Positions 1 through 5,172 of a DNA stretch of 5,172 bases are shown here, one piece after another. Location: positions 1 through 5,172 of the forward strand of contig JAGLUD010000131.1 in the NCBI GenBank assembly GCA_023134935.1. The letters are read 5' to 3'. How positions within the stretch are numbered: the first letter of the stretch is position 1; the number at the start of each line of letters is the position of its first letter. Origin of the DNA: Paracoccaceae bacterium. Lineage in GTDB: Bacteria; Pseudomonadota; Alphaproteobacteria; Rhodobacterales; Rhodobacteraceae. Position numbers and translations under genes: made by a program. The notes under the pieces are model-generated. The model was not told the origin of the DNA, made no database searches, and saw only the letters and a program-made list of their open reading frames with translations.

Positions 1-206
1 CATCCGACAATCGGCTGGATTCCCGCTTTCGAGGCCGTTTCCGAGAATTCAAGCGCCCCGAACAAGTTCCCCGAATCCGTGACCGCAACGGCAGGCATAT
101 GCCAATCGGAACACATTTGAGGCAATTTTTTAACGGAGATCGCGCCTTCGAGCAAAGAATACGCGGAGTGCAATCGCAGATGAATGAATCGGGGAGTATT
201 TTTCAT
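1..206 (-). CDS. dnaE: DNA polymerase III alpha subunit (DnaE), N-terminal fragment
   Basis: This is the catalytic subunit of the replicative DNA polymerase III, of which only the first 68 residues are visible before the gene leaves the left edge; the full protein is normally over 1,100 residues. The fragment is the start of the PHP domain. It reads FIHLRLHSAYSLLEGA at residues 7-22, MPAVAVTDSGNLFGALEFS at 37-55 and GIQPIVG at 62-68, the standard order of this domain in proteobacterial DnaE. It does not resemble the N-terminus of the error-prone paralogue DnaE2/ImuC as I know it. The ATG at 206-204 is the first possible start after an in-frame TAA at 218-216. The next Met, residue 31, would remove the first PHP motif. 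The Shine-Dalgarno is poor: AGG lies directly against the ATG. Two PHP metal-ligand positions look substituted (R11, S45), as in E. coli, suggesting no intrinsic proofreading. The gene is divergent from the purine operon and functionally unrelated to it. Confidence 0.93.
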   Translation of the reverse strand, partial: MKNTPRFIHLRLHSAYSLLEGAISVKKLPQMCSDWHMPAVAVTDSGNLFGALEFSETASKAGIQPIVG

Positions 207-258
207 CCTGTCAAGTTAACCCAGCCCACCGTTCGGATAAAGAGGGGGAATGGGTCGA

Positions 259-264
259 AATATA
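259..264 (-). promoter_or_regulatory. Candidate -10 box for dnaE
   Basis: On the minus strand this reads TATATT, five of six matches to the sigma-70 -10 consensus, and would give a transcript start about 45 nt before the dnaE ATG. The hexamer 17 nt upstream (TTAGTG) is a poor -35, so the assignment rests on the -10 alone. Confidence 0.3.
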
Positions 265-266
265 TC

Positions 267-296
267 TTGCCCAAAACGTCGCACTAAGGCTTGATA
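267..296 (+). promoter_or_regulatory. Weak candidate promoter for uraH-xdhABC
   Basis: TTGCCC at 267-272 and TTGATA at 291-296, 18 nt apart, are the best-placed -35/-10 pair I can see for the operon. They would put the start of transcription near 303 with a leader of about 20 nt. Both hexamers are weak matches, so the promoter may need an activator or the assignment may be wrong. Confidence 0.2.
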
Positions 297-314
297 GGGT
301 GAACAATAAAAAAT

Positions 315-321
315 GGGGAAG
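315..321 (+). promoter_or_regulatory. Ribosome binding site of uraH
   Basis: GGGGAAG lies two bases before the ATG at 324. An in-frame TGA at 300-302 with no other start codon after it leaves this ATG as the only available start. The out-of-frame ATG at 313-315 overlaps the site and is not used. Confidence 0.6.
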
Positions 322-323
322 TT

Positions 324-671
324 ATGGGACGTCTTACGACGCATGTGCTCGACACCGGGCTAGGAAAACCTGCGCAAGGTTTACGGATTGAACTCTATCG
401 TTTGGGCGAGAGCCGCGAAAAACTGTTGGAAACGATAACCAACGACGATGGCCGCTGTGATGCACCGCTGCTTGATCTGGATGCGTTTGCGTTCGGGGAA
501 TATGAACTGGTGTTCCACGCAGGCGATTATCTTGATGGCACGGGGCAGGAGCTGCCCTCGCCGAAATTCCTAGACGTGATCCCGCTGCGCTTCGGCATTG
601 CCGCGGACACCCATTACCACGTGCCGCTACTACTGTCGGCATTCGGCTATTCAACATACAGGGGCAGCTAA
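324..671 (+). CDS. uraH: 5-hydroxyisourate hydrolase (HIUase, transthyretin-like)
   Basis: The enzyme hydrolyses 5-hydroxyisourate, the unstable product of urate oxidation, to OHCU on the way to S-allantoin. At 115 residues it is the normal length for this small cytoplasmic homotetramer of the transthyretin fold, with no signal peptide. The diagnostic parts are all visible: [14 protein letters not shown] at residues 4-17, GRCDAPLL at 43-50, [11 protein letters not shown] at 82-92, HYHVPLLLS at 97-105, and the C-terminal YRGS at 112-115 that separates true HIUases from vertebrate transthyretin. The catalytic set H7, R44, H99 and the terminal Ser is intact by comparison with Bacillus PucM. It is the first gene of the operon; its TAA shares one base with the ATG of xdhA (TAATG). 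Pairing HIUase with xanthine dehydrogenase fits a purine-to-allantoin pathway, although the urate oxidase that supplies its substrate is not in the window. Confidence 0.96.
   Translation: MGRLTTHVLDTGLGKPAQGLRIELYRLGESREKLLETITNDDGRCDAPLLDLDAFAFGEYELVFHAGDYLDGTGQELPSPKFLDVIPLRFGIAADTHYHVPLLLSAFGYSTYRGS
660..664 (+). promoter_or_regulatory. Ribosome binding site of xdhA
   Basis: AGGGG lies within the last codons of uraH, six bases before the xdhA ATG at 671, and supports this start over later ones. The TAATG junction suggests that ribosomes finishing uraH can restart on xdhA. Confidence 0.65.
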
Positions 672-2080
672 TGGGGCAGATACGTTTCCTTCTTAACGGC
701 GATGATGTGGTTCTGGACAATCCGAACCCCACCGAAACTTTGTTGGATTTCCTGCGTGAAAACCGCAAGCTGAAAGGCACCAAAGAGGGCTGTAACGAGG
801 GCGACTGCGGCGCGTGCACGGTGTCCATCGCGGCACTTGAAGACGGGCGTTTGACCCACCGTGCGCTGAATGCTTGCATCCTGTTTCTACCGCAACTCCA
901 CGGCAAATCTGTGCGCACGGTTGAGGGTATCTCGGCACCCGATGGCCGTTTGCATCCGGTTCAGCAGGCGTTGGTAGAATACCACGGCTCGCAGTGTGGT
1001 TTTTGCACGCCGGGGTTTGTGATGTCGATGTACACCGCACACCGCGACGGACGGCAGGATTTTGACGATGTGCTGGCGGGAAACCTGTGCCGCTGCACGG
1101 GCTACGCGCCGATTATTCGGGCGGCCGAGGCTGCGGCGAAAGTGGCTCAGCCAGATTGGCTGGCTGATGAGGCGGATCAACTGGCGGCCATGGCTGGCGG
1201 CGATATCACGTTGGACGGGGCGTTCTTGCCCGCGACGCTTGATAGTTTCGCTGACTGGTACGTTGAAAACCCTGATGCGACGATTGTTGGCGGCGCGACG
1301 GATCTTGGCCTATGGGTCACTAAACTTATGCGCAACCTTCTGCCAACGGTGTTTGTGCATCGTCTGGAAGGCTTGCAACAGATCGAAACGACCGACGAAG
1401 GCATCCGCATCGGCGCAGGCGTAACCGTTGCCCGTGTGCGCGGTGCGATGGTTGATCGCCACCCCGACTTTGCCGAGATGCTACGCCGTTACGGCTCCGT
1501 TCAGGTGCGAAATTCCGCGACGATTGGCGGGAACATCGCGAACGGCTCGCCCATTGGCGACAGCCCGCCGCCGCTGATCGCGTTGGGCACTGTGCTGACA
1601 TTGCGGCGTGGGTCCGAGCGCCGCGAAGTTCTGCTGGAGGATTTCTACATTTCCTACGGCAAGCAAGACCGCCAAACTGGCGAATTCGTCGAAAGCCTGT
1701 TTATTCCAACGCAGGCCGACACCCTCGCCGTTTACAAGATTTCCAAACGGTTTGATCAGGATATTTCGGCTCTGAATGCGGCGTTTAATATCACCGTTGA
1801 AGGCGGCAAAGTAACCGCTGCACGCATCGCATTCGGCGGGATGGCGGCGATGCCGCAACGTGCATCAAATGTCGAGAACGCGCTGGTTGGCCAGCCGTGG
1901 ATCGAGGCCACAGTTGAGGCCGCATGTGAGGCTTTCGCCCAAGATTACACGCCCATCAAGGACGTGCGCGGCACCGCTGCATACCGCCTCCGCACGGCGC
2001 AAAATCTGCTGCGTCGGTACTTCCACGAAAGCACAAATCCGCTAACCGAAACCCGAATTGTAGGGAGGGGCGCGGCATGA
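671..2080 (+). CDS. xdhA: Xanthine dehydrogenase small subunit (2Fe-2S and FAD)
   Basis: This is the electron-transfer subunit of the cytoplasmic molybdenum enzyme that oxidises hypoxanthine and xanthine to urate; it passes electrons from the Mo centre through two 2Fe-2S clusters to FAD and NAD+. The plant-ferredoxin-type domain (residues about 1-75) has cluster ligands C41, C46, C49 and C69. The helical 2Fe-2S domain (about 80-155) has C109, C112, C140 and C142. The FAD-binding domain (about 185-345) carries VGGATDLGLWVTK at 206-218 and RNSATIGGNIANGSP at 280-294. The CO-dehydrogenase-flavoprotein-like C-terminal domain covers about 350-450. The length of 469 is close to R. capsulatus XdhA (about 462). 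The FeS and FAD parts are fused here, as in Rhodobacter, not split into separate polypeptides as in three-subunit XDHs. It overlaps uraH by 1 nt and xdhB by 4 nt. It uses no TTA leucine codon, unlike xdhB and xdhC. Confidence 0.97.
   Translation: MGQIRFLLNGDDVVLDNPNPTETLLDFLRENRKLKGTKEGCNEGDCGACTVSIAALEDGRLTHRALNACILFLPQLHGKSVRTVEGISAPDGRLHPVQQALVEYHGSQCGFCTPGFVMSMYTAHRDGRQDFDDVLAGNLCRCTGYAPIIRAAEAAAKVAQPDWLADEADQLAAMAGGDITLDGAFLPATLDSFADWYVENPDATIVGGATDLGLWVTKLMRNLLPTVFVHRLEGLQQIETTDEGIRIGAGVTVARVRGAMVDRHPDFAEMLRRYGSVQVRNSATIGGNIANGSPIGDSPPPLIALGTVLTLRRGSERREVLLEDFYISYGKQDRQTGEFVESLFIPTQADTLAVYKISKRFDQDISALNAAFNITVEGGKVTAARIAFGGMAAMPQRASNVENALVGQPWIEATVEAACEAFAQDYTPIKDVRGTAAYRLRTAQNLLRRYFHESTNPLTETRIVGRGAA
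2064..2070 (+). promoter_or_regulatory. Strong ribosome binding site of xdhB
   Basis: GGAGGGG, six bases before the ATG at 2077, is the strongest Shine-Dalgarno in the window. With the ATGA stop-start overlap it points to efficient coupled translation, which would suit a 1:1 ratio of XdhA and XdhB. Confidence 0.75.
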
Positions 2081-4356
2081 GCGTAGCGAAACCAAACCCG
2101 CACGACAGTGGCCCGATCCACGTTTCCGGCGTGGCACGCTACACCGACGATATCCCGTTGGCCGATCCGGTGCATCTGGCGTTCGGTCTGTCCAGCGTTG
2201 CCCACGCAAAGTTAACTTCTGTTAACCTTGATGCAGTTCGTGCTGCGGATGGCGTTATCGAAGTGTTAACCGCGGCCGATCTTCCGGCCGAGAACGACGT
2301 TTCCCCAGCCGCGCATGACGAGCCGATGCTGGCTGTCGATACCGTTCATTTCGTTGGCCAACCGATATTCTTGGTAGTGGCGACAAGCCACCGCGCTGCG
2401 CGTGTGGCGGCCCAACTCGGCGAAATCAAATACGAAGAATTACCTGCGCTGTTAACCATTGATGCGGCCATGGCGGCAGACAGCAAGTTCGAAGATGCCA
2501 TGACCTTCCAGAACGGCGACGCCGACGGCGCGATGGCCACGTCGGACCGTCAGGTCGAAGGCAGCATGGAGATCGGCGGGCAGGAACATTTCTACCTTGA
2601 AGGCCAGGCGGCCTCCGCTCAGCCGAATGAGGGCGACGTGTTGGTGCATTCCTCCACTCAGCATCCCACTGAAATTCAACACAAAGTAGCCGAGGGCCTT
2701 GGCATTCCCATGAACGCCGTGCGCGTCGAAACCCGCCGTATGGGCGGTGGTTTTGGCGGCAAGGAAAGTCAGGGCAATTCGCTGGCTGTGGCCTCTGCCG
2801 TGGTAGCGATGCGTCTAAATCGTCCGGCCAAGATGCGTTATGACCGCGACGATGACATGATCATCACCGGCAAACGCCATGACTTTCGCATTAAATATAA
2901 GGCCGGATTTGACTCGACGGGCCGCCTGCAATCGGTGATCTTTGAACAGTTCGCCAAATGCGGCTGGGCGATGGATTTGTCGCTGCCCGTGGCTGATCGC
3001 GCGATGCTGCACGCGGATAACGCGTACTACCTGCCGAACGTGCGGATACTTTCGCATCGGCTGAAGACCAACACCGTGTCCAACACGGCTTATCGAGGCT
3101 TCGGTGGCCCGCAAGGTGTCGTCGGGATTGAGCGGGTGATGGACCACATCGCCCATGACCTCGGACTTGATCCGTTGGCGGTTCGGCGTGTGAACTTCTA
3201 TGGTACCGATGATCGCAACGTTACGCCGTATCATATGATCGTCGAAGACAATGTGATGCCGGAGATCACTGATGAGTTGGTGGAAACATCGAACTATGCC
3301 GCACGACGGACCGAGATTGCGGAATTCAACAAGACATCCCCAATCCTGAAACGTGGCATTGCGTTAACGCCTGTGAAATTCGGGATTTCGTTCACGCTGA
3401 CCCACCTAAATCAGGCGGGGGCGCTGGTGCATGTGTATTCTGACGGCTCGATCCATCTGAACCACGGTGGCACCGAGATGGGGCAAGGCCTGTTCACCAA
3501 GATCGCACAGGTTGCGGCGACGGTGTTTGGCGTTGACCTTGCCGATATTAAAATCACGGCGACGGATACGGCCAAAGTGCCGAACACCTCGGCTACGGCG
3601 GCATCGTCCGGTGCGGACCTCAACGGTATGGCCTGTAAAGCGGCTTGCGAGACTATTCGCGAACGCCTCAGCGCGTTTGCTGCGGAAACTTGGGGCGTTT
3701 CGGTTGATCAGATCGTCTATGGCGATAACACCGTTTCCGCTGGCGGCAATTCGATGGCTTTCGCGGAACTGGCAGCGGCAGCTTACGGCGCGCGCATTCA
3801 GCTTTCGGCGACGGGTTTCTACAAAACGCCCAAGATCAAATGGGATCGGTTTGCCGGAAAAGGCCGCCCGTTCCTGTATTTCTCCTACGGGGCGGCGGTG
3901 ACGGAAGTGGTTATCGATACGTTAACGGGGGAGAACCGGATTTTGCGGACAGATATTTTGCACGACGTTGGCCGCTCGCTGAACCCCGCGCTCGACATCG
4001 GGCAAATCGAGGGGGCTTACGTTCAAGGCGCTGGTTGGATGACGACCGAGGAACTGGTCTGGGACGACAATGGCAAGCTTTGGACCCATGCGCCATCCAC
4101 CTACAAAATTCCTGCTTGTTCGGATCGTCCAAAAGAGTTCAACGTTGCCCTTTGGGAGCGTGGCGAGAACGTCGAGGATACGATCTACAAGTCCAAGGCC
4201 GTTGGGGAACCCCCGTTTAACCTCGGGATTTCGGCGTTTATGGCGCTGTCCGATGCGGTGGCGTCTTGTGGGGACGCGTACCCTGATATGGATGCGCCTG
4301 CGACGTCTGAACGGGTGTTGAAAACGGTTGATATGGAAAAAGGCATTACATGGTAA
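2077..4356 (+). CDS. xdhB: Xanthine dehydrogenase large subunit (molybdopterin-binding)
   Basis: This is the catalytic subunit, which hydroxylates hypoxanthine and xanthine at the molybdenum cofactor and pairs with XdhA as an (alpha-beta)2 enzyme. The N-terminal a/b-hammerhead domain covers about residues 15-125, followed by the two molybdopterin-binding domains. Active-site residues, aligned from memory to R. capsulatus XdhB and bovine XDH, are all present: Q195 in STQHP, E230 after GGGFGGK, R308 in VADRAM, F342 in the RGFGGPQG motif, F439 in FGISFT, and the catalytic base E711 in KAVGEPPF. GTEMGQGL at 465-472 is a cofactor-binding loop. The Arg at 308 and the two Phe that sandwich a purine distinguish it from aldehyde oxidases and CO dehydrogenases. 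At 759 residues it is about 18 shorter than R. capsulatus XdhB, apparently through small loop differences between R308 and E711. It overlaps xdhA by 4 nt and xdhC by 7 nt. Confidence 0.97.
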   Translation: MSVAKPNPHDSGPIHVSGVARYTDDIPLADPVHLAFGLSSVAHAKLTSVNLDAVRAADGVIEVLTAADLPAENDVSPAAHDEPMLAVDTVHFVGQPIFLVVATSHRAARVAAQLGEIKYEELPALLTIDAAMAADSKFEDAMTFQNGDADGAMATSDRQVEGSMEIGGQEHFYLEGQAASAQPNEGDVLVHSSTQHPTEIQHKVAEGLGIPMNAVRVETRRMGGGFGGKESQGNSLAVASAVVAMRLNRPAKMRYDRDDDMIITGKRHDFRIKYKAGFDSTGRLQSVIFEQFAKCGWAMDLSLPVADRAMLHADNAYYLPNVRILSHRLKTNTVSNTAYRGFGGPQGVVGIERVMDHIAHDLGLDPLAVRRVNFYGTDDRNVTPYHMIVEDNVMPEITDELVETSNYAARRTEIAEFNKTSPILKRGIALTPVKFGISFTLTHLNQAGALVHVYSDGSIHLNHGGTEMGQGLFTKIAQVAATVFGVDLADIKITATDTAKVPNTSATAASSGADLNGMACKAACETIRERLSAFAAETWGVSVDQIVYGDNTVSAGGNSMAFAELAAAAYGARIQLSATGFYKTPKIKWDRFAGKGRPFLYFSYGAAVTEVVIDTLTGENRILRTDILHDVGRSLNPALDIGQIEGAYVQGAGWMTTEELVWDDNGKLWTHAPSTYKIPACSDRPKEFNVALWERGENVEDTIYKSKAVGEPPFNLGISAFMALSDAVASCGDAYPDMDAPATSERVLKTVDMEKGITW
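2211..2226. repeat. Paired GTTAAC palindromes, 10 bp apart
   Basis: Two perfect GTTAAC palindromes start at 2211 and 2221, exactly one helical turn apart, inside xdhB codons 45-50. The first arises from AAG-TTA-ACT and the second from GTT-AAC, so they are in different codon phases and are not a simple codon repeat. No function is assigned. Confidence 0.5.
4340..4343 (+). promoter_or_regulatory. Ribosome binding site of xdhC
   Basis: AAGG within the last codons of xdhB lies six bases before the ATG at 4350. This supports a start that overlaps the end of xdhB by 7 nt (ATGGTAA). Confidence 0.6.
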
Positions 4357-5172
4357 CTGGTTTCGACATTTCAGGTTTGCGCCAACATATCCGCGATGCG
4401 GGTAAGGTCGTGCGCGTGGTGATTGCGGAGCATTCCGGCTCCGCCCCGCGCGAAACTGGGACGTCGATGCTTGTGACTTTGCGGGAGCAGTTCGGCACTA
4501 TTGGCGGCGGTGCGCTGGAGTTTGAAGCTGTGGCTGACGCGCGCAAGATGTTGGCACAGGATGGCGATTGGCTGCGGGCATTTAGCAAGATTCCGTTGGG
4601 TCCAAATCTGGGGCAATGCTGTGGAGGCTCGGTTAGTTTACTGGCCGAATGCATCGGTGAAACCGAACTGGACCATCTGGAAACCCTGCAAGGCCCGTTT
4701 GTGCGCCCTGTGACATCCGGCGAACCCGTTGAACTGCCGTTACCTGTGCAAAAACGTCTGCGTGATGCGCGGTCCGGTGTAAGTAACAACGCGTTAACAC
4801 TTCTTAACGGCTGGTTAATAGAACCGTTGGAAACCCCGAAACAACCGCTTTGGATTTACGGCGCAGGCCACGTTGGTCGCGCCTTGGTTGCCACGCTGGA
4901 AGGTCTGCCGTTCGCGGTTACATGGATCGATTCCGCACGCGACCGTTTCCCGACCAACATCCCGACACATGCCGATATGCTGGTGGCGACGAACCCTGCT
5001 GACGCGGTGGCCTATGCCCCCGATGACGCGCAGCATCTGGTGTTAACTTATTCCCATTCCATCGATCAGGAAATCTGCCTGCGCGTATTAAGTCGTGCAT
5101 TTGGCGGGCTTGGTTTGATTGGCTCCGATACTAAACGAACACGGTTTATCCGGCGGTTAACCGAGGCAGGCG
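4350..5172 (+). CDS. xdhC: XdhC, molybdenum cofactor chaperone for xanthine dehydrogenase (3' end outside window)
   Basis: XdhC binds molybdenum cofactor, protects it while the terminal sulfur is added, and inserts it into XdhB; it is not a subunit of the final enzyme. 274 residues are visible and the frame is still open at the right edge; family members run to roughly 270-330, so only a short C-terminal piece should be missing. The N-terminal XdhC/CoxI domain shows GSAPRETGTSMLV at residues 30-42, GTIGGGALE at 49-57 and PNLGQCCGG at 85-93, with the adjacent cysteines C90 and C91 in the conserved family motif. The C-terminal Rossmann-like domain starts at WIYGAGHVGRAL (168-179) and continues through IDSARDRF (193-200) and TYSHSIDQEIC (233-243). 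Position directly after xdhB, overlapping by 7 nt, fits XdhC rather than the related CoxI or PaoD. It has seven TTA leucine codons, far more than uraH or xdhA. Confidence 0.94.
   Translation, partial: MVTGFDISGLRQHIRDAGKVVRVVIAEHSGSAPRETGTSMLVTLREQFGTIGGGALEFEAVADARKMLAQDGDWLRAFSKIPLGPNLGQCCGGSVSLLAECIGETELDHLETLQGPFVRPVTSGEPVELPLPVQKRLRDARSGVSNNALTLLNGWLIEPLETPKQPLWIYGAGHVGRALVATLEGLPFAVTWIDSARDRFPTNIPTHADMLVATNPADAVAYAPDDAQHLVLTYSHSIDQEICLRVLSRAFGGLGLIGSDTKRTRFIRRLTEAG
4794..4818. promoter_or_regulatory. TTAA cluster with CtrA-like spacing inside xdhC
   Basis: Three TTAA tetramers lie at 4794-4797, 4804-4807 and 4815-4818, separated by 6 and 7 bp. The second pair matches TTAA-N7-TTAA, the consensus of the alphaproteobacterial cell-cycle regulator CtrA. 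It is within coding sequence (about residues 149-157), far from any visible promoter, so a chance match is quite possible. Confidence 0.2.

Larger units (their letters stand above)
207..323. promoter_or_regulatory. Divergent dnaE/uraH intergenic region
   Basis: These 117 bp are the only non-coding sequence in the window and must contain the promoters of both dnaE (leftward) and the uraH-xdhABC operon (rightward). It is more AT-rich on the operon side (around 257-266 and 303-314). I see no sigma-54 motif (TGGCAC-N5-TTGC) and no convincing terminator hairpin. A loose inverted pair TGGG (251-254) and CCCA (270-273) brackets the AT-rich core ATATAT, a layout that could suit a dimeric regulator, but the inner half-sites do not match each other. 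No purine regulator gene is adjacent to suggest which protein would bind. Confidence 0.6.

Noticed and set aside
209..214. Perfect TTGACA (-35 consensus) on the minus strand just before dnaE
   Set aside because: It ends two bases before the ATG; the matching -10 would fall within the coding region, where CGATTC at 17 bp spacing is no match.
99..287. 62-residue plus-strand reading frame over the dnaE start and intergenic region
   Set aside because: It is antisense to the recognisable DnaE N-terminus, resembles no family I know and has no Shine-Dalgarno.
267..323. Possible purine or xanthine riboswitch in the uraH leader
   Set aside because: The only pairing I found is TTGCCC (267-272) with GGGTGA (297-302), with two wobble pairs. 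There is no second stem or recognisable aptamer core, and the distance to the ATG leaves little room. A covariance search with the NMT1/xanthine and purine riboswitch models would settle it.
334..918. 194-residue minus-strand frame across uraH and xdhA
   Set aside because: Low-complexity Arg/Ser/Pro-rich translation typical of the antisense of GC-rich genes; both sense genes have full family motifs.
2815..3234. 139-residue minus-strand frame inside xdhB
   Set aside because: Antisense to the XdhB active-site region; no recognisable motif and no promoter or Shine-Dalgarno.
3840..4220. 126-residue plus-strand frame inside xdhB
   Set aside because: Frame-shifted shadow of XdhB, which is uninterrupted here and keeps E711.
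671..5172. Alternative reading of the operon as CO dehydrogenase or aldehyde oxidase (coxMSL-type)
   Set aside because: FeS and FAD domains are fused in one subunit, XdhB has the purine-binding Arg and Phe positions (R308, F342, F439) and KAVGEPPF, and uraH is in the same operon.

Overview
The window carries the 5' end of one housekeeping gene (dnaE, minus strand) and, divergent from it, the start of a tightly packed purine-catabolism operon uraH-xdhA-xdhB-xdhC (plus strand). The organism is most likely an alphaproteobacterium of the Rhodobacteraceae/Roseobacter kind. This is inferred from the split XDH arrangement (FeS/FAD subunit XdhA plus molybdenum subunit XdhB, as in Rhodobacter capsulatus), the wording of the DnaE N-terminus, and the moderately high GC. 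I cannot name a species.

Layout: 1-206 (-) is dnaE, running off the left edge with 68 residues visible. 207-323 is the only intergenic region and must hold both divergent promoters. 324-671 is uraH (5-hydroxyisourate hydrolase). 671-2080 is xdhA, 2077-4356 is xdhB, and 4350-5172 is xdhC, cut by the right edge. The four operon genes overlap by 1, 4 and 7 nt and each has its own Shine-Dalgarno sequence, so they are probably one transcript with coupled translation. No stretch over 300 bases lacks a gene, and I see no RNA gene, transposon, CRISPR array or clear terminator.

Function: XdhA and XdhB form a heterotetrameric xanthine dehydrogenase that converts hypoxanthine and xanthine to urate. XdhC is the maturation chaperone that delivers sulfurated molybdenum cofactor to XdhB. 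UraH acts two steps later, hydrolysing the 5-hydroxyisourate made from urate. The urate-oxidising enzyme and the OHCU decarboxylase needed in between and after are not in the window; they probably lie downstream of xdhC or elsewhere.

The genes are conventional and complete in their catalytic residues, and I find no undescribed system. The least expected signal is compositional: the palindrome GTTAAC occurs 10 times, 9 of them after position 2210. It arises mostly because Leu-Thr pairs in xdhB and xdhC are written TTA-ACN (8 of 9), whereas none of the four in uraH and xdhA are. One cluster inside xdhC also contains TTAA-N7-TTAA, the spacing of a CtrA box.
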